Positions 7,420 to 7,965 of a DNA stretch of 7,965 bases are shown one piece after another (position 1 is the stretch's first letter; each line of letters starts with the position of its first letter). The notes beneath the pieces are model-generated. The model saw only the letters and a list, made by a program, of their open reading frames with translations, was not told the DNA's origin and ran no database searches. Both the position numbers and the translations under genes were made by a program. This DNA is from CBDUBU01 sp965365465 (lineage in GTDB: Bacteria > Bacteroidota > Rhodothermia > Rhodothermales > DASSAV01). Location: assembly GCA_965365465.1 (NCBI GenBank), contig CBDUBU010000181.1, forward strand, positions 1-7,965, read 5' to 3'.

Positions 7420-7791
7420 TTAATCTACAAGTCCTTCCCGCCGGAACCACACGGCCTCCGGTTCGACCTCCTCGCTCGGCTGAGGGCCCGGATCCGCCCA
7501 TCCCTGCTCCGACACGCGCATCAGCGTCTCTACCGTCATGTCATGGTCCACCAGGATCTGGCAGGAAAGTCGCACCTCGTCAAGCAACTCCCGCTCTTTC
7601 AGCTTATTATACTCGGCGCGGGTCATCGTGTCCGGCTCGCCACTCTTGAAGTGAACACGGCACGTGGTGCAACGGGCTTTTCCGCCACAGCGATGGCCGA
7701 TGTCAACGCCGCATGATTCTATCGCCAACACGAGCCGCTTGCCGGATTGGACCTCATAAGAACCAGACCCTTCAATGGTAAGGAGAGGCAT
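7420..7791 (-). CDS. [2Fe-2S] ferredoxin-like protein
   Basis: This 123-residue protein has a ferredoxin-type beta-grasp fold and probably carries electrons in the cytoplasm. The cluster ligands are C35, C41 and C44 in RCGGKARCTTC (34-44) and C77 in RLSCQ. The pattern is C-x5-C-x2-C-x32-C, with the first spacing as in adrenodoxin-type rather than plant-type ferredoxins. An extra cysteine, C27, lies just before. The last 24 residues are Pro/Glu-rich and look like a disordered tail. An in-frame ATG at 7863 would add 24 residues, but the family opening (TIEGSGSYEV) directly follows the ATG at 7791, so I use that. It converges on the hydrolase gene with 21 bases between the stops and has no obvious link to arginine synthesis. 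The redox partner is not in the window. Confidence 0.85.
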   Translation of the reverse strand: MPLLTIEGSGSYEVQSGKRLVLAIESCGVDIGHRCGGKARCTTCRVHFKSGEPDTMTRAEYNKLKERELLDEVRLSCQILVDHDMTVETLMRVSEQGWADPGPQPSEEVEPEAVWFRREGLVD

Positions 7792-7965
7792 AATATTGAT
7801 TGTTGAGCAAGGATAGGATACTGAAAAATGAGCCGGCGTCTTTGCCGCCCTCTCAATATACACCCTGCGGCTAAAGCCTGTGGTTTCGTGAGGATCACAT
7901 TCAAACCGGTTGCAAGAGCGTTACCTTACGAAACAATCAGCAGCAAACCCGCTTTGCATAACTAG
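7792..7965. other. Right-edge region upstream of the ferredoxin gene
   Basis: These 174 bases lie upstream of the ferredoxin-like gene and should contain its - strand promoter if it has its own. Read on the - strand, a TATCCTTG about 20 bases before the start differs by one base from the Bacteroidota -7 consensus TAnnTTTG, but no matching -33 TTG is at a good distance, so I do not call a promoter. A short GGCG/CGCC inverted repeat lies near 7833-7847. No RNA gene or convincing ORF was seen. Confidence 0.3.

Noticed and set aside
7386..7420. Inverted repeat AGCAGG/CCTGCT, and a smaller GCAG/CTGC, between the convergent genes as a bidirectional terminator
   Set aside because: The arms are only six and four bases, the larger loop is 23 bases, and no T run follows on either strand, so chance is a sufficient explanation.
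1..7965. CTAG at both ends of the window as a sign of an element boundary
   Set aside because: The tetramer also occurs inside the window (near 4625), there is no longer terminal repeat, and no mobile-element gene is present.

Overview
The window holds most of an arginine-biosynthesis operon, all on the + strand, in the order argC, argD, argF' (a transcarbamylase acting on an acylated ornithine), argB, an argE/dapE-type deacylase and argH. A cysteine hydrolase of the isochorismatase family follows on the same strand. A small [2Fe-2S] ferredoxin-like gene on the - strand converges on it. Coding density is high: gaps on the + strand run from a 4-base overlap to 89 bases. No RNA gene, insertion sequence, CRISPR array or phage element was seen.

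The organism is probably a moderately GC-rich member of the Bacteroidota/Rhodothermota. The evidence is the argF'-type transcarbamylase in place of ordinary argF, the Bacteroidota-like variants of ArgB and ArgH, and the lack of clear Shine-Dalgarno sequences before most starts, which instead follow AT-rich stretches. This placement is an inference from motifs, not from a search.

Pathway: ArgB phosphorylates N-acylglutamate, ArgC reduces it to the semialdehyde, ArgD transaminates it to N-acylornithine, ArgF' carbamoylates that to N-acylcitrulline, the M20 deacylase releases citrulline, and ArgH cleaves argininosuccinate to arginine and fumarate. The acylglutamate-forming enzyme, argG and carAB are not in the window. 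Because carbamoylation precedes deacylation, this is the Xanthomonas/Bacteroides type of route. Three active-site positions of ArgF' (A96, P189, V305) look like the Bacteroides succinylornithine enzyme and unlike the Xanthomonas acetylornithine enzyme. The whole pathway may therefore run on N-succinyl intermediates.

Other points of interest are a pair of adjoining inverted repeats in the argD-argF' gap that could act as an attenuator or terminator, and the hydrolase of unknown substrate placed directly behind argH. Nothing here clearly amounts to an undescribed system. The substrate identity of the pathway and the role of the hydrolase are the most useful open questions.
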